Positions 21,100 through 32,329 of a stretch of DNA of 64,000 nt are shown here, in pieces. A model generated the notes under the pieces. That model was not told the origin of the DNA. It saw only the letters and a list, made by a program, of their open reading frames with translations, and ran no database searches. The position numbers and the translations under genes are program-made. Location: NCBI GenBank assembly GCA_003313425.1, contig NHZP01000014.1:248001-312000 (forward strand), read 5' to 3'. The stretch's first letter is position 1; every line of letters starts with the position of its first letter. The DNA is from Pseudopyrenochaeta lycopersici (taxonomy: Eukaryota > Ascomycota > Dothideomycetes > Pleosporales > Pseudopyrenochaetaceae).

Positions 21100-23682
21100 A
21101 TGACGCCAAAGAAACGAAACCGCGTGGGGAAGAAGCGTTCGTCGCCTGAGGCACAGCTTGATAGCAGATCTGCGAAAAGGCCGCGTCGTATGTTAAGCAC
21201 GCCACGAGCCTCTAAGTCTCCACCAAGTTGCGATTCGCCCAATCAATCACGTTGCCGCACCCGTCCCAACAACCAGATCATAGCAACTGAAGGAGTCAAC
21301 TGCGCATTATGGGGACAGCACTCCCCTCCACAAACACCGGAACCCGACGATACTGATCGATCTCAAGCAAGCGGATCTACTGCTACTGAAACCACCCCAT
21401 CCTCACCTCCGATACCGCTTTCGAAGCTCACATGGGCTGCCAGATCTTCGATTAAGATGAAGAAGCCGGATGGCTTCCTCACGACACCGAGCGGGCAAGA
21501 TGGTCTTGGCAGGATAAGCAAGTGGGCTGGTCTCGCAGGACATGTGAGCAAGCTGTACAGCTACACTCGGATATCAAAGCACCAAGTGCGTCTTCTCCTC
21601 ATCAAGCCCGGCACATTCGACGAGCAAATTAATGCGTCGTTACTGGTGGTCCACGATAATCAGCTCGGAACTGCCGAATTCCCTTACGCTGCACTGTCAT
21701 ACAACTGGGGGGGCAACGATGACGACGACGCCACCATCATGATTCAGGATGATCCTACATCAAAACCAATAAAACGAATGGATAACATTCTGGACGTGGT
21801 CAGGGTTGTTGCGCAGGAGAAAAGCTTGACGACATTCATGCAGGAGAGGAGGCTCAAAGTCAAACCAAATCTCTATGGAGCTCTCCGACATCTGCGAGCC
21901 GAGAAAGAGGTAGTAGCTATGTGGGTTGATGCACTTTGCATCAATCAATTTGATAAAGACGAGAAGGAAGAACAAGTGTTGAAAATGGCAGATATATATC
22001 GAAGAGCGTATAACGTCAATGTGTGGCTTGGCTGCGACAGCCTCGGTCGTACGATGTCCGACAGGGCAATGGTATTCATCGGAAAAGTCATCGAGCCGGA
22101 GAACCATGACATACTTCTGAAAGATGAAAAATATATTGAGGACTGGGTAAGCCTCTTCGAATTGCTTAAGTCCAGCTGGTGAGTCTAATCTAATGTTTAT
22201 CTAAACTGAATCATGACTGACCCATCGCTCAGGTTCTCAAGGCGCTGGGTTATACAAGAATTAGCACTAGCCCAAGGAGCCACAGTACATTTTGGTAAGC
22301 AAGTGCGACGTTGGGATGATTTTCACAACGCTATCGCCATTTTCAAGCGACACTTCAACATAGTGAAGCCATGGCTCATAAAATACCATGGCTCTGCGCA
22401 AGGCGAGCAAAACCTATGGGATGACGACTCTGTCTTCGAAATTGAGCATCTCGGGGCCAAACTGTTAGTTGACATGATCTCAACCCTTTTTCGAAAGAGG
22501 GCAGATGGATCACTGGAATCTACAAAGGGTCTGGAAAGCCTAGTATGCTATCTATCAGGTTTCGACACCTCTGACCCACGTGACACGATCAATGCTTTTC
22601 TGAGCATATCAAGGGAGGCAAATAGATTCGGACCAATCAATCAGAGGGAGCCACAGCCACCGGCTCCAGACTATGGAAAGGATCTCTTCGAGATATATCG
22701 GGACTTTGTAAAATGGGTGGTCGAAAAAACGGGGTCATTGGACATTATCTGTCGTCACTGGGCATTGAAGGAACGAGATACGCTCACCCCAACAACCCCT
22801 CGACTAGTTGAGCTTCCTTCTTGGATCAAGTTTGTCGAAGATTCGGCTTGGGGCAAAGGCCAAGATCGGCTCAGAGGTCGTAAAGCTGGGGACAGCTTTG
22901 TTGGCCTTCCTGAGAACAAAAACTACAACGCGTCAGGAAGAGGCCGGTCAAGCAAAGTTGCTATTGTACAATTCCCAGAAAGTTCGTTATCACGCAAGAA
23001 GCCAAGGAAGCGCGCGTCTACCAGCGCATTATCATCATCATCAACCCCAACGGTTATTCACGACATGTCATTGCTTGTCCGCGGTGTGATAATCGGTATT
23101 GTCTCATTTCGTACTGATCCTTTCCCCGATGGAGTGATCACGAAAGATTGTCTCGAAGGGCTCGGCTGGTCGTTCAATAGGCACGCAACTGAAATCGCGG
23201 ATGTTCCAGACCAATTATGGAGGACGCTTGTTGCAGACCGAGACCCGCAGGGCAAAGACACTGAGCCGTGGTATGAGGCAGCTTGCAAGCACTGTCTCAC
23301 CTACCAGACAAACAATGGCCATATCAACATTGGCAACATTTTGCGCCAAAAAACCCAGGGACACATCGTGCACGCCTACCTTCGACGTGTCCGAGCTGTC
23401 ACATGGAATCGATCTTTCATCAAAGGGATACCTCAATGTGACAATGGATTGGGGCGATGCAACAAGTCCCAGCTGGTCGGCTTCGGGCCTCCAGACACAA
23501 AAGAAGGGGACATCATTGGTATCCTCTATGGTTGCAGCGTTCCTGTCATTCTCCGTCCTATGCCGGTCAACTCTGGCCCGCCAACTGAGTTCCAACTTGT
23601 TGGAGAGGCTTATGTCTATGGCAAAATGGATGGTGAAGCTTTCGATGACCATTGTGAAGAAGTAGACTTCAAGCTCGTATGA
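21100..23682 (+). CDS. HET-domain protein with basic N-terminus, 842 aa, one intron
   Basis: Exons 21100-22178 and 22233-23682; the 54-nt intron (GTGAGT...CTCAG) splits the conserved Trp codon and rebuilds SSWFSRRWVIQELALAQG, the hallmark end of the HET domain. The domain begins near residue 200 with YAALSYNWGG and continues through MWVDALCINQ (about 275) and VNVWLG. The first ~35 residues are Lys/Arg-rich (KKRNRVGKKR, RSAKRPRR) and look like nuclear localisation signals; residues 35-115 are Ser/Pro-rich and probably disordered. The C-terminal half has the loose layout typical of HET proteins. The likely role is non-self recognition or cell death control (family knowledge); its partner gene is not evident in the window. 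It is unrelated in its flanks to the HET gene at 1479. Confidence 0.9.
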
Positions 23683-24710
23683 TTCTTCTGCAGGCTCCCT
23701 TGTCGTCGAAGCTGCTTCACTTTCCATTTTACTTATTCAGATCACTGTATTTTCGAAAACATTATATCCTTTGTCTAAGATACCCTTAATGATAAGCTTC
23801 TGGCGGTTAGGTTGTGTCTGGGGTCGAAACGCGATTCCGCTGAGCGGATCAGAGAGCCACTGATGTATTATTGTATAAGCCGCAGCAGCGCATTTTACGA
23901 GCTTAAACTGGCCTCATTTATAGAAATAAAGCGAAATATTTATTCAATCTTCTAACTGAGAGGATATTACACTGTGTTGTTGATGCATCAAGACAATCGT
24001 AGGGATATTAAGGAAAATTTTCAGAAAAATTAGTAATACGAGAGCGTCCTCTCGAACCTCGCAGTAAATTTATAACAGTGGCCTCCTTAAGATGTCGAGG
24101 TTTCCACATGAGCGTTCCTATCCCACCGTGCCGCTGGCGTTGCCCTGTGGCTATGAATTAGATGGGCTAACTGTTTCGATAAAAACTGATCTAAGCTATT
24201 TTAGGAGACCCTAACTTAATCTAGTTAGTACATGGCTTAAATTACGCTTGGAAACGACCGCGTCCGTGCAGGTAGATCTCGCTGCAGTCTGAGCACTTCA
24301 CACGCCGCAATACGCGCTGGGAAGGCTGCGCGATTTTGCTTTCCTCTAGTATATGGCCGGAGGCCACGAAGGCCCTACTTGCCATCGCTGTGGCACGGGT
24401 TTCAGATGCTGCACGCGTAGGCGTTGATTGGAGGAAACGGGGGTGCAAGAAAAATGAGGATCTCAAATTGATCATGTAGCCGCCGCGGTAGCAAAAGGCC
24501 AGCAGTGAACATAAATACAAGCACAGTATCGTGGCAGAGCTGCCTGCACTACCAACGATTCTCTACCACACACTCGCACTTTTGGCATATGTAGCCAAGC
24601 CATCAGGTTTCCTCTGTAGCACATAAAGCCGCTTCCGCTTGTAGTTGTAGCCGCATCATCCTCTGCCTTCGCACCCGTGCTGCTTGCGTGTTCGCTTACT
24701 CCCTTATACT
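23683..24710. other. A/T-rich intergenic region
   Basis: Marked drop in G/C content at 23.7-24.25 kb, then a more balanced patch at 24.24-24.52 kb holding one copy of a diverged repeat/small ORF (listed separately). The promoter of the RTA1-like gene follows. Confidence 0.5.
24242..24520 (-). repeat. Copy A of a diverged repeat with a small ORF (92 codons)
   Basis: The minus strand carries a 92-codon frame that resembles the 82-codon frame at 27903-28151. Shared features are a Pro-x-Phe pair, then SET-x-AT...A-x-R, and a final C-x-D-C. At the DNA level 24381-24406 and 28021-28046 match at 21 of 26 positions. Both copies sit some 240-300 bases upstream of a + strand gene. This could be an old dispersed element or a pair of small paralogous genes; I cannot decide. 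Confidence 0.4.
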
Positions 24711-25929
24711 ATGGCAGCCCCAAACTTTTCATCCGGTAAGCTTCTTTACAACCAAGTTCCTATTATCATTGCTGCTAAGATGAACCTGTAGTAGACGATA
24801 CGTTGGGCCTTTACAATTATAGCCCTAACAAGCCTGCCGCTATTGTTGGCCTACTTTGTTTTACAGCTATTGCGACTGTCCACATATGGCTGTTTTCGCG
24901 ATTCCATGTGTGGCATTTCTGGGCGGCGAGCGCGGGCATATTACGTATGAGAAACCCACCTAATTATGTCTATGTAAAGCTTACAATAAGTAGTAGAGTG
25001 TGTAGGGTTTGGAGCTCGAGTGATATCAGTCCATAACCCTAGTAATATACACGCCTTCTTCGCTAGCTATATAGCCCTCCTGTTCGTACGCCTTTTATCT
25101 AACACAGTTAGGACATGTGACTAACTATCTGTTGACAGATTAGCTTCTCCTCTCATAGCTACTGCATGTTATGCCACGTTCGGTCGAGTTATGTGGTGGG
25201 TCACACCGCTGGAAAGCCAACAATCTCTACAGCTCCGGTGCCAAATACGCTTCGCTGCTCCACTCTCTATGCTACTCACTCTTATTGCCTCCTTGTTCAT
25301 GCTAGTAGGAGCTGGCATCATTTCAGCTACGTACTTAAAGAGGACTCTGTCAGCTGGACTTCCAGAGGTAGGACTTACTATGCTAAAAATTGGGCTTGTC
25401 CTGCAATTAGTTTGTCAAGCAATTTTTAGTATTGTCGCGGCACAATTTATGTTTGTTAGTCGCCCTTGGAAAAATGGGCCACTATTACCTGATACCTATG
25501 CCAGTACAAACTGGCGTAGGCTTAGCTGGGCTGTGGCTGTGGCTGTTGTATTTCTTATTGTAAGCGAAGTTAACAACGTAAATAATGCGCTGCCTAGGGC
25601 ACTAACATTATTAGGTTATCACTGTCTATCGCATAGCCGAGGTATATAACTCCTTGGGGAATTATTTAGGCTACCTCGCACTCTACGAGTGGCCATTTTG
25701 GGTATTCAGCGCTATTCCTATGCTAGGTACCTAACTTTCTACTACCCTGTGCCCTTGCAGACTAATTAACCTTTCTCTAGGTTTGTCCAGCCTACTTGCT
25801 ATAGTACATCCTGGGCAATATTTGCCATCTAAGTTCCGGGTCATCTATTTAAAGAAACATAACCCTTACAACCTAAGGAAGGACCCGCAGCGAAGCTATC
25901 CTAGAGCCTCAGAAGAGAGCATTGTCTAA
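24711..25929 (+). CDS. RTA1-like seven-TM membrane protein, 311 aa, six exons
   Basis: Exons reconstructed as 24711-24735, 24792-24944, 25006-25081, 25139-25559, 25615-25726 and 25781-25929; the sum is an exact multiple of three. The product follows the RTA1 family from end to end: LYNYSPNKPAA, FGARVISVHNP, IATACYATFGRVMWW, a GLVLQLVCQAIFSIVAAQF helix, VYRIAEVYNSLGNYLGYL, EWPFWVFSAIPML and VHPGQ, with about seven hydrophobic segments. Family members are linked to lipid-translocating export and resistance to toxic lipids or azole-type stress (Rta1, Rsb1). The third donor site is unclear: GTACGC at 25086 fits the consensus but breaks frame, while GTTCGT at 25082 keeps it. The first acceptor is a tandem TAGTAG. 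Codons are A/T-ending, unlike the core genes. Confidence 0.82.
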
Positions 25930-26564
25930 TCAGGCACACTCTATTACTGTATTTGTCTGGATATGGAGCAGATGTAGACATAATTACAAGCATAAGGAGA
26001 GGGAATATAAATTCAGTGCACAAACATCCCATAAGTAATAGCGTGCACCTAGCTTAGCAATATCTCAATTGCACGCCACATTAAGCGCTGAATCCATGGA
26101 GTGGTCTTCTTACATAGCGATAAGGCAGACCCAAACACAATATGCTAGTCTTTATTTCACGAGTACCATGTGGTTGGTATTGCGCTGCTATAATTACTGA
26201 TAGTTCTGTGCCCCAAAGTTGTGTTCTTAGCACTAGGTGTAGCTACGCCGCATTAAACGCCAGGCTTCAAGAGGATTTTGCCAAACAGCAAAACACAGAC
26301 GCTACTAAATTTCTGCGCTCTAGAGCATTCTTCTTACCGCTAGGAGCAGCTACGCCTCTATGAGGCAGACTTTGGAGGAAGAGCAAGGCAAATGATTGCT
26401 TAGTTAGATTTAGCGCAATATCGGACACTTGGCGGGTTCACTACAAAAAGCGTCCGTATAGTTTTGTATCTGGTACGTTCCTTATTACCATATTACCACT
26501 CCTCACATCTGATTACTACCCTGCTCGTTTACCCGTTTTCTACTTTCAACATATACCCGCTTCA
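25930..26564. other. Intergenic region in A/T-rich block
   Basis: About 635 bases without a supported gene. The last ~100 bases before 26565 are C/T-rich, as in a fungal leader. Confidence 0.5.
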
Positions 26565-27683
26565 ATGGCAAACGCCTTTATTAACATTGGTACTCTTGTT
26601 GCCACCATCCTTCCTCTTGCCTTCCTTAACACCAAACAACCAGATCCTTCTAAGCAAACGCAAATTAGTCTTGGAATTGGCGACAATCCTAATGCTGGGG
26701 GGAGCATGCCCCATATTGCGGTCTGGGATGAACATGGACGACGAATAACTCAATATAAAGGAAATAAGAACGGCCATGTTGGTGACCGTGCAGGCGCTAC
26801 AATTGGATTTTCTCTGGACAATTACCAGAATGGGAAACAACCTGCGAAACCAGAATACGTCTCTATTGTTATGCAGGAGAATGATGGGATTTGTCTTGCC
26901 GCTGTTGTGGCGTCCGGCCAAGGTGTTCAATGGTCCTGGACGGGGGATATAGGGTATACCTGTGGAGCGCAATGGTATGCTAGCAAGTATACCTTTGGCA
27001 GTTCAAACCAACCAATTCGGTGTGTATGGCTTGACGCTAATCATGACAATGGTATCATTGCCAAAGGCCTAAGTCTGCACATTCGAGACTTTAGTGGCGA
27101 AGCCGGCCTGCTAGCACAATATAACGAAGACGAAGGCCGCCTCTGTCAGAGCTCGGCGCGGATGACGTTTCATTCGGAAATCCTACCAGATAGCATCCCC
27201 CAGTTCTTTCAGCCAGAGCTGGAGTACATGAGAGAGGAGAACTTTGACGACCCTACCAAGCCATCTACCGCTGGAGCCTTAAAGAAGCCAGATCAAGGAA
27301 AAGACCGGCAAATGCGTGCGTATCCTGACGGCACGAAACTTAGCCATAAACTTCGACGAAAACAGGCACGATCCCTTCATGGTCGCCGAACGCTGCAGGT
27401 TAGAGGCGTGAAGAATCTCAATCCAGGTCGCCTGACAGTTAGTCACTTGCCTGGGCACAGCGCAAAGGAACTATGCGAAGACGCTATGTCGCTAGGGCCA
27501 GATTTTGTATCTAAGAAGGAGAGGTTGTTCTGTGACATGGAGACAGCAACCTTATGGCCACTCTGTGAGACGGCTGAGATGGCAGACTGCTTTGATCTCG
27601 GGACCCAGGAGATCAAAGTTGGCTTAAACAAAAGAGGCACAGTCCCTAAAAAAGAGTACACATTTACTGATGAGTGGAAGTAG
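26565..27683 (+). CDS. Secreted protein of unknown function, 372 aa
   Basis: Single exon from ATG 26565. Residues 1-20 form a hydrophobic leader consistent with a signal peptide. Residues about 45-180 look like one globular domain, with VWDEHGRRITQYKG, VSIVMQENDGICLAAVV, TGDIGYTCGAQWY and RCVWLDANHDNG. A charged linker follows (about 225-285) with dibasic runs (KLRRKQ, HGRR) that could be processing sites. A second Cys-containing segment (about 285-365) has ELCEDAMSLGPDFVS and WPLCETAEMADCFD. I do not recognise a characterised family. It sits between the RTA1-like gene and another secreted protein in the same low-G/C block, which suggests a host- or environment-facing role, but that is inference. 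Confidence 0.75.
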   Translation: MANAFINIGTLVATILPLAFLNTKQPDPSKQTQISLGIGDNPNAGGSMPHIAVWDEHGRRITQYKGNKNGHVGDRAGATIGFSLDNYQNGKQPAKPEYVSIVMQENDGICLAAVVASGQGVQWSWTGDIGYTCGAQWYASKYTFGSSNQPIRCVWLDANHDNGIIAKGLSLHIRDFSGEAGLLAQYNEDEGRLCQSSARMTFHSEILPDSIPQFFQPELEYMREENFDDPTKPSTAGALKKPDQGKDRQMRAYPDGTKLSHKLRRKQARSLHGRRTLQVRGVKNLNPGRLTVSHLPGHSAKELCEDAMSLGPDFVSKKERLFCDMETATLWPLCETAEMADCFDLGTQEIKVGLNKRGTVPKKEYTFTDEWK

Positions 27684-27902
27684 AGCACGAGAAGTTAATT
27701 CCAAGCGAATAGGAGCATTTATAGATTATTCTTTTAGTATTCTCGGATGCTTAGGTTAAAATGCAATTTTCAAGTAGCACTAGACGCACAGTAGAAATAA
27801 GCAGCCTATAACATAACTCTTGTCTAAGATTACGTGCCAGGTTCTAGCATATCACAGGTTGTAAGTAATACATAATGAGGCCTAGGGATTAAAAAATAAT
27901 TC

Positions 27903-28151
27903 CTAGCCTATATTGGCGGTTGAACTTCTCTTGCAGTCTCCGCAAGAGCCTGTTAAAACATGCACAGTAGGTACAATTAGCAGCACTGTAGAATATACTC
28001 TATGTTTGTCACTTCTAGCCGCTATGACTGTGGCACAGGTCTCAGAATATAGTATGCTGTGCCTGAAACCAGGGTAGGTAATGATTGAAGGTGGCATAGC
28101 AAGGCAGACTAAGGCGCTTAATAAATAATAACACGTAATGTAGTCATACAT
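27903..28151 (-). repeat. Copy B of a diverged repeat with a small ORF (82 codons)
   Basis: The 82-codon frame on the minus strand begins with a hydrophobic stretch (YYLLSALVCLA) and shares the SET-x-AT...A-x-R and final C-x-D-C pattern with the frame at 24242-24520. Several differences between copies are C/T or G/A changes, as repeat-induced point mutation would give, but the sample is too small to claim this. Confidence 0.4.
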
Positions 28152-28154
28152 ACA

Positions 28155-28164
28155 TATATATATA
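28155..28164 (+). promoter_or_regulatory. Candidate TATA box
   Basis: An alternating TATATATATA run at 28155-28164 lies about 120 bases upstream of the start at 28284 and is followed by a C/T-rich leader. Confidence 0.4.
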
Positions 28165-28283
28165 CCGCTTCGGCTTTCTTTTCTTACTCTATATACTAGC
28201 TTTGTCCTTTACTTATTTACTTTATCAGCCTACCACCTCTCTATTGTTACTACGTAAAACAGCCAACCTCCATTTGTCAAGCC

Positions 28284-29485
28284 ATGCATATCTACTTGTC
28301 ACAGTTACTACTCTTTGCCGCTTCTATCACCCTCCCCTTTGGAGTGGTAGCTGCTCCATGTAAGATGATACACTCACCTACCCAACGCAGAGCATATGCT
28401 CATCTTTCTTAGGTAACGATAGACGATGCTCTAGCCAAGGTTTAGAAGTTCGGGTACCTGAGCCTGCGTTGCCATTTGTTCCTATCCCCATTCCTAAACC
28501 TGGGCCTATCATACCGCCTGTTGTACCCAAACCTGTCACACCTATTATCCCAGGTGTCCATCCAGGGCCACCTAAACCTATCAATCCAGCACGTCCACCA
28601 CCGAAGCCTCAAGATCCGGTACCACCTAATACACAAGGACCGGCCTTCCAATGCAAAAGAGCCCCAGGAGGAGCATGTTCTAATATTACTCCATTTGAGA
28701 ACCCTGCACTAGAAGCATCTCGGCAAAAAGGCATTAACTCCCAGGCAGCATTAATTCAGGCACAAAAGGCAGAATCTCCTAAAGACGTTGAAAGACCCTC
28801 TGTATCTTCAAATTACGACTATCAGTACCGCAAAGACGTTGGGGGACCAATTAGCAGATCAGACGCTGAATTTTTAAACAAAGATTATCTTAACCTACCA
28901 TACTCCTCAGATGAAGGATGGATACAAGCTACCATAAGAAATAAGGAGGGCCAGAATCCTGCTATCGACAATATTATCCTTGACACGTATTCAAGGCCTA
29001 AAGATCGAGGCATGGTTATTGAGGATAGTAGGAATAAGGAAAACGATAAAGCGCCTGCAGGAGACACTTTACGGTGGTCAGACATGACCATGTTCAACTG
29101 GAAAGAAGCATGCAAACTTGGAGGGACCACTCGCCCAGATGAGCTGCAATATATGATCCGCAATAACATTGATTCTGGAAGTAGCGCAACCCATACTCAA
29201 GAACTAATTGACGCTGCTATTAAGCGGACAAATGGCGATCGTACGAAGCCTAACACGTTCAGGAGCGATCCCGAAGCACCCGGTATAACGAACGATGAAC
29301 TCGCCGCATATCAGCTGATAGCATCGTCAGACCACGGCGACCGAGTACTCAAAATGCTGGCAGATTACCCTGCAACAATGAAGAATGTTAGAATTTCGTC
29401 ATTTACTGTTACCACAAGAGATACCGAAATAGCTGGTGAGGAATACAAGATAGTCATTCAATTTGTTAAGGTAGATGTGGCGTAA
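28284..29485 (+). CDS. Secreted protein with Pro-rich N-terminus, unknown function, 382 aa
   Basis: Exons 28284-28359 and 28413-29485 with a 53-nt intron (GTAAGA...TTTCTTAG); the split codon gives Cys just after a clear signal peptide (residues 1-25, LLLFAASITLPFGVVAA). Without the first exon the signal peptide would be missed. Residues about 45-100 are a Pro-rich track with repeated PKP, PPVVPKP and PGPPKP units, likely an extended linker. The remaining ~280 residues are mixed, with LPYSSDEGWIQAT, WSDMTMFNWKEACKLGG and a final beta-like segment ending KIVIQFVKV. Only a few Cys are present. I do not recognise the family. It lies in tandem with the secreted protein at 26565 and is also A/T-rich in codon use. 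Confidence 0.78.
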
Positions 29486-29800
29486 ATACTTAGTAATAAA
29501 ATTACTGGGCGATTATCAGCCATTGTTAGATTTCTGTATAAAATAGATATGCTATAATAAATCGTGTCTTTGCCCTAATGCTACTGGGCTGAAACAATAG
29601 GCGCCGTAATCCTATGAACAGCGTGTTTAGCCACCTGCGCCTGTAAGCGCTGTGTATAAGCGCCTGCATGCACATGCTAAAATGTTTACAGGCTAGCTTA
29701 TAGCGCTACGTGTTCTCTTTCAACCCAACAGTCCTTTGCAGGCGGCACATAACCTGGTCCCAACGCGCTGCTTGAGGCTTTTTGAACGAAAGTACTCACC
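29486..29800. other. Short intergenic region
   Basis: 315 bases carrying GC-rich alternating blocks (AGCGC/GCGCC) around 29600-29660. Presumably the promoter of the F-box/ankyrin gene. Nothing else seen. Confidence 0.5.
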
Positions 29801-31259
29801 ATGCAACTTCTGAATCTGCCTTTAGAGCTACTCCACGAAATTCTAAGCAGAGCAATCCAAGTACGAGGCATGAAGCGCGGTCTCCGACTACGACTTGTTA
29901 ACCGTAACTTCCTGTGTCTACAATCATTTTACATGCTAGTATTCTAACGCGGTCCTAGGCATCTTTGCAAAAGAAGTTCATGAGGTGCTTTTGCTATCTC
30001 AACATCTCGATCTCTACTTCAAAACAATTCCATGTAAAAACGAAATTGCTTTACCATCCTTTGCTGCAGCCTATCTCGAACGCCGCGTGTTAGACAAGCG
30101 TAATCATGGAAACCCAGTCCTTTGTCTTATCTATACTGTTGCTGAACGCCTGTGCCGAGAAAGCAGGAATAGAAAAGATGTAAAAGACTGTATACAACAA
30201 CTATGTCTATTTATAATAGAGACGCGCTGGCCACCAATGGCCACTATTCTGGGAGCAAACCCGATTGGTGAAATGAGCGATGTAGATGCCCATATCTATG
30301 TCGCTGCTGTATACACCCAGACAATGCCCATAGTAGAAGCCTGGATTGCAAGTGGAAAACAAGCAGAACAAAGCAGTTGGCTCTTTGGGTCGGCGATACA
30401 ACACGCAGCAAAGACAGGCAGTTGTGGGCTACTTGCAGCGCTTATGGCTAGCTCTACACCATTCTGGTTTCAATCTACAAGGCTTCACACCCTGAAAAGT
30501 GTAGCTAAGGCCGGACGCGCAGATGCTACGCGTTTTGTATTTGAGTACAGAGCCAACCAAAACCCATGGCAATTCTCCAGAGCAAAGAGACCTCTCTACC
30601 CATACCAGAATGAGGTGACGTTAGCGCTACTTCATACTCCAAGCATGGAGGTCTTTGACTTCATTATGGAGAAGAGAAGGATTCATTGTATTAACAGGGA
30701 ATTTGGATATATGGAATACACCGCCTTCCTATGTCATTGTGCGAGTGTAGGTTGGGCAGACATGGCATCTCACTATCTTGATCTTGGGGCGTTGATCAAT
30801 GGTCCAGGTCCATCCTGGCTACAGGTTGAACGTCAACCGCTCATTGGGGCGTGTAAGAATGGACACAAGGAGGTCGTTTGGGTGCTAGTCGCTCGCGGTG
30901 CAGCTATATCCTCACCAGCTGTAGAAATTGCCGCCCAACACGGGCACCTCGCTATTGTGCAAATGCTACTCAAGCACGGCCCGCAATTCGGAGATGCGAT
31001 AGTAGAGGCAGCAGTGAAGGGCTATTGGGATATTGTAAAAGAGTTGCTCAGTCACGGTGCAGATGTCAATCATGGGTCGCAGCGTTTGTTGGTGTGCGCT
31101 ATTGAGCAGGAAGATGAGGCTATGTTTAGGTATCTGCTAGAACAGGGTGGCAATTTAGGAGACGTCTCCACAAGTAAAGAATGTGTCAAGGTGGCCAGAG
31201 AAAATAGGCTGGAATCTATGCTGTTACTTCTACGGGAACATGGGGTAGATAGCATTTAG
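29801..31259 (+). CDS. F-box-like protein with C-terminal ankyrin repeats, 467 aa
   Basis: Exons 29801-29903 and 29959-31259; the 55-nt intron (GTAACT...CCTAG) joins LRLRLVN to RIFAKEVHEVLL, restoring an F-box-like N-terminus (LPLELLHEILSRAI). Residues about 140-260 are helical repeats with poor consensus. At least three recognisable ankyrin units follow at about 340-450: ACKNGHKEVVWVLVARGA, AAQHGHLAIVQMLLKHG and AAVKGYWDIVKELLSHGADVN. F-box proteins usually select substrates for SCF ubiquitin ligases while the repeats bind partners; the target is unknown. No signal peptide. It belongs to the same A/T-rich block as its upstream neighbours, where expanded F-box/ankyrin genes are common in filamentous fungi. 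Confidence 0.82.
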
Positions 31260-32329
31260 AATAATTTGCGTATAGTTCCCATCTGTCCATGGATAATGGT
31301 CATTATGATACATGATGAAAAGAACAAAGAGTTATACAAACGCAGATATGGGCTGAAAGTCTGAAGAAAGGGCCAATAGTATTAAGTCACAGTAGAGCGG
31401 TTCACAAGTATACTGGCATGCGGGTTACATATTGTTTCTATAGGGCTTAGCTGGCCGAGTAATTGTAGACAACATAGCAGAAATACTTTACTCCACTATG
31501 AAAGTGCGAAATATCTCCTGCAAAAATTCTGGATTAAGATTTGGTACATTGGGAGTGTTGTTAGTAAGAAGGGAGACCTGGACTGGTACTCTGAGTTAGC
31601 GAGGTTACGAGCTCTTTGAAAAGAAATCTTGAATTTAGTGTTATCAACTTCCCTTTCATTTTTCAGCTTAAATGACTTAAACATTAGGGGCTTTTAAGTT
31701 AGTACTTTCGCATGCTTCGGACGAGAGGTTTGCACGACTTACTTAATGTGTTGGCTGTAGCCGTCACCCGAAGGCAAAGCGACAAGCTGCTACTGCCAGA
31801 ATCGGCATGCGGCGATGCAGTGGGACAGCAAATTTCAAAGGATACGAAAAGCTATCCTGTTGTGTATGATATCTGAGCGAATTATTGGTTTCAGGAAGAG
31901 TACTGTGCTTCAAATAATTCAATGCCTGTAACACTTAAACCATTTTCAAATGTCATTATGGTTGACAACATACGCGACAATAGAAGCATATGGCACCACA
32001 AAATAATGGATCAAGTTCTCACTCTTCCAGGTGACTCCAATTAATCTGTCAATTCAGAATAGCTTCGAACGTCAAAAACAGTGAGATCAACGAATTTCGA
32101 GGCCTCTAAAACCTTGTATATTCTTTGGTCTCAAAAGTTAAAAACTGTAACAGCTGTCTCGTGTTTTTGTGTTGAACTAACATCGAGCAGCACCGCTTTG
32201 GGTGGAATAGAATGCTAAGAGAGAAACAGTAACGACTGTGACCCACGTGTCCTCCGAGTTGCCGTGGCCAGCACCATCTAATCTCTAATCTTTGACCGTC
32301 ACACCTCCTCACGCTTGTTGACAAATTGT
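31260..32329. other. Intergenic region between convergent genes
   Basis: About 1.07 kb between the stop of the F-box/ankyrin gene and that of the small secreted protein. No repeat or coding signal was recognised. Confidence 0.5.

Larger units (their letters stand above)
27684..28283. other. Intergenic region with repeat copy B and a TATA box
   Basis: About 600 A/T-rich bases between two secreted-protein genes. It contains the second copy of the diverged repeat on the minus strand and an alternating T/A stretch listed as a TATA candidate. Confidence 0.5.
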
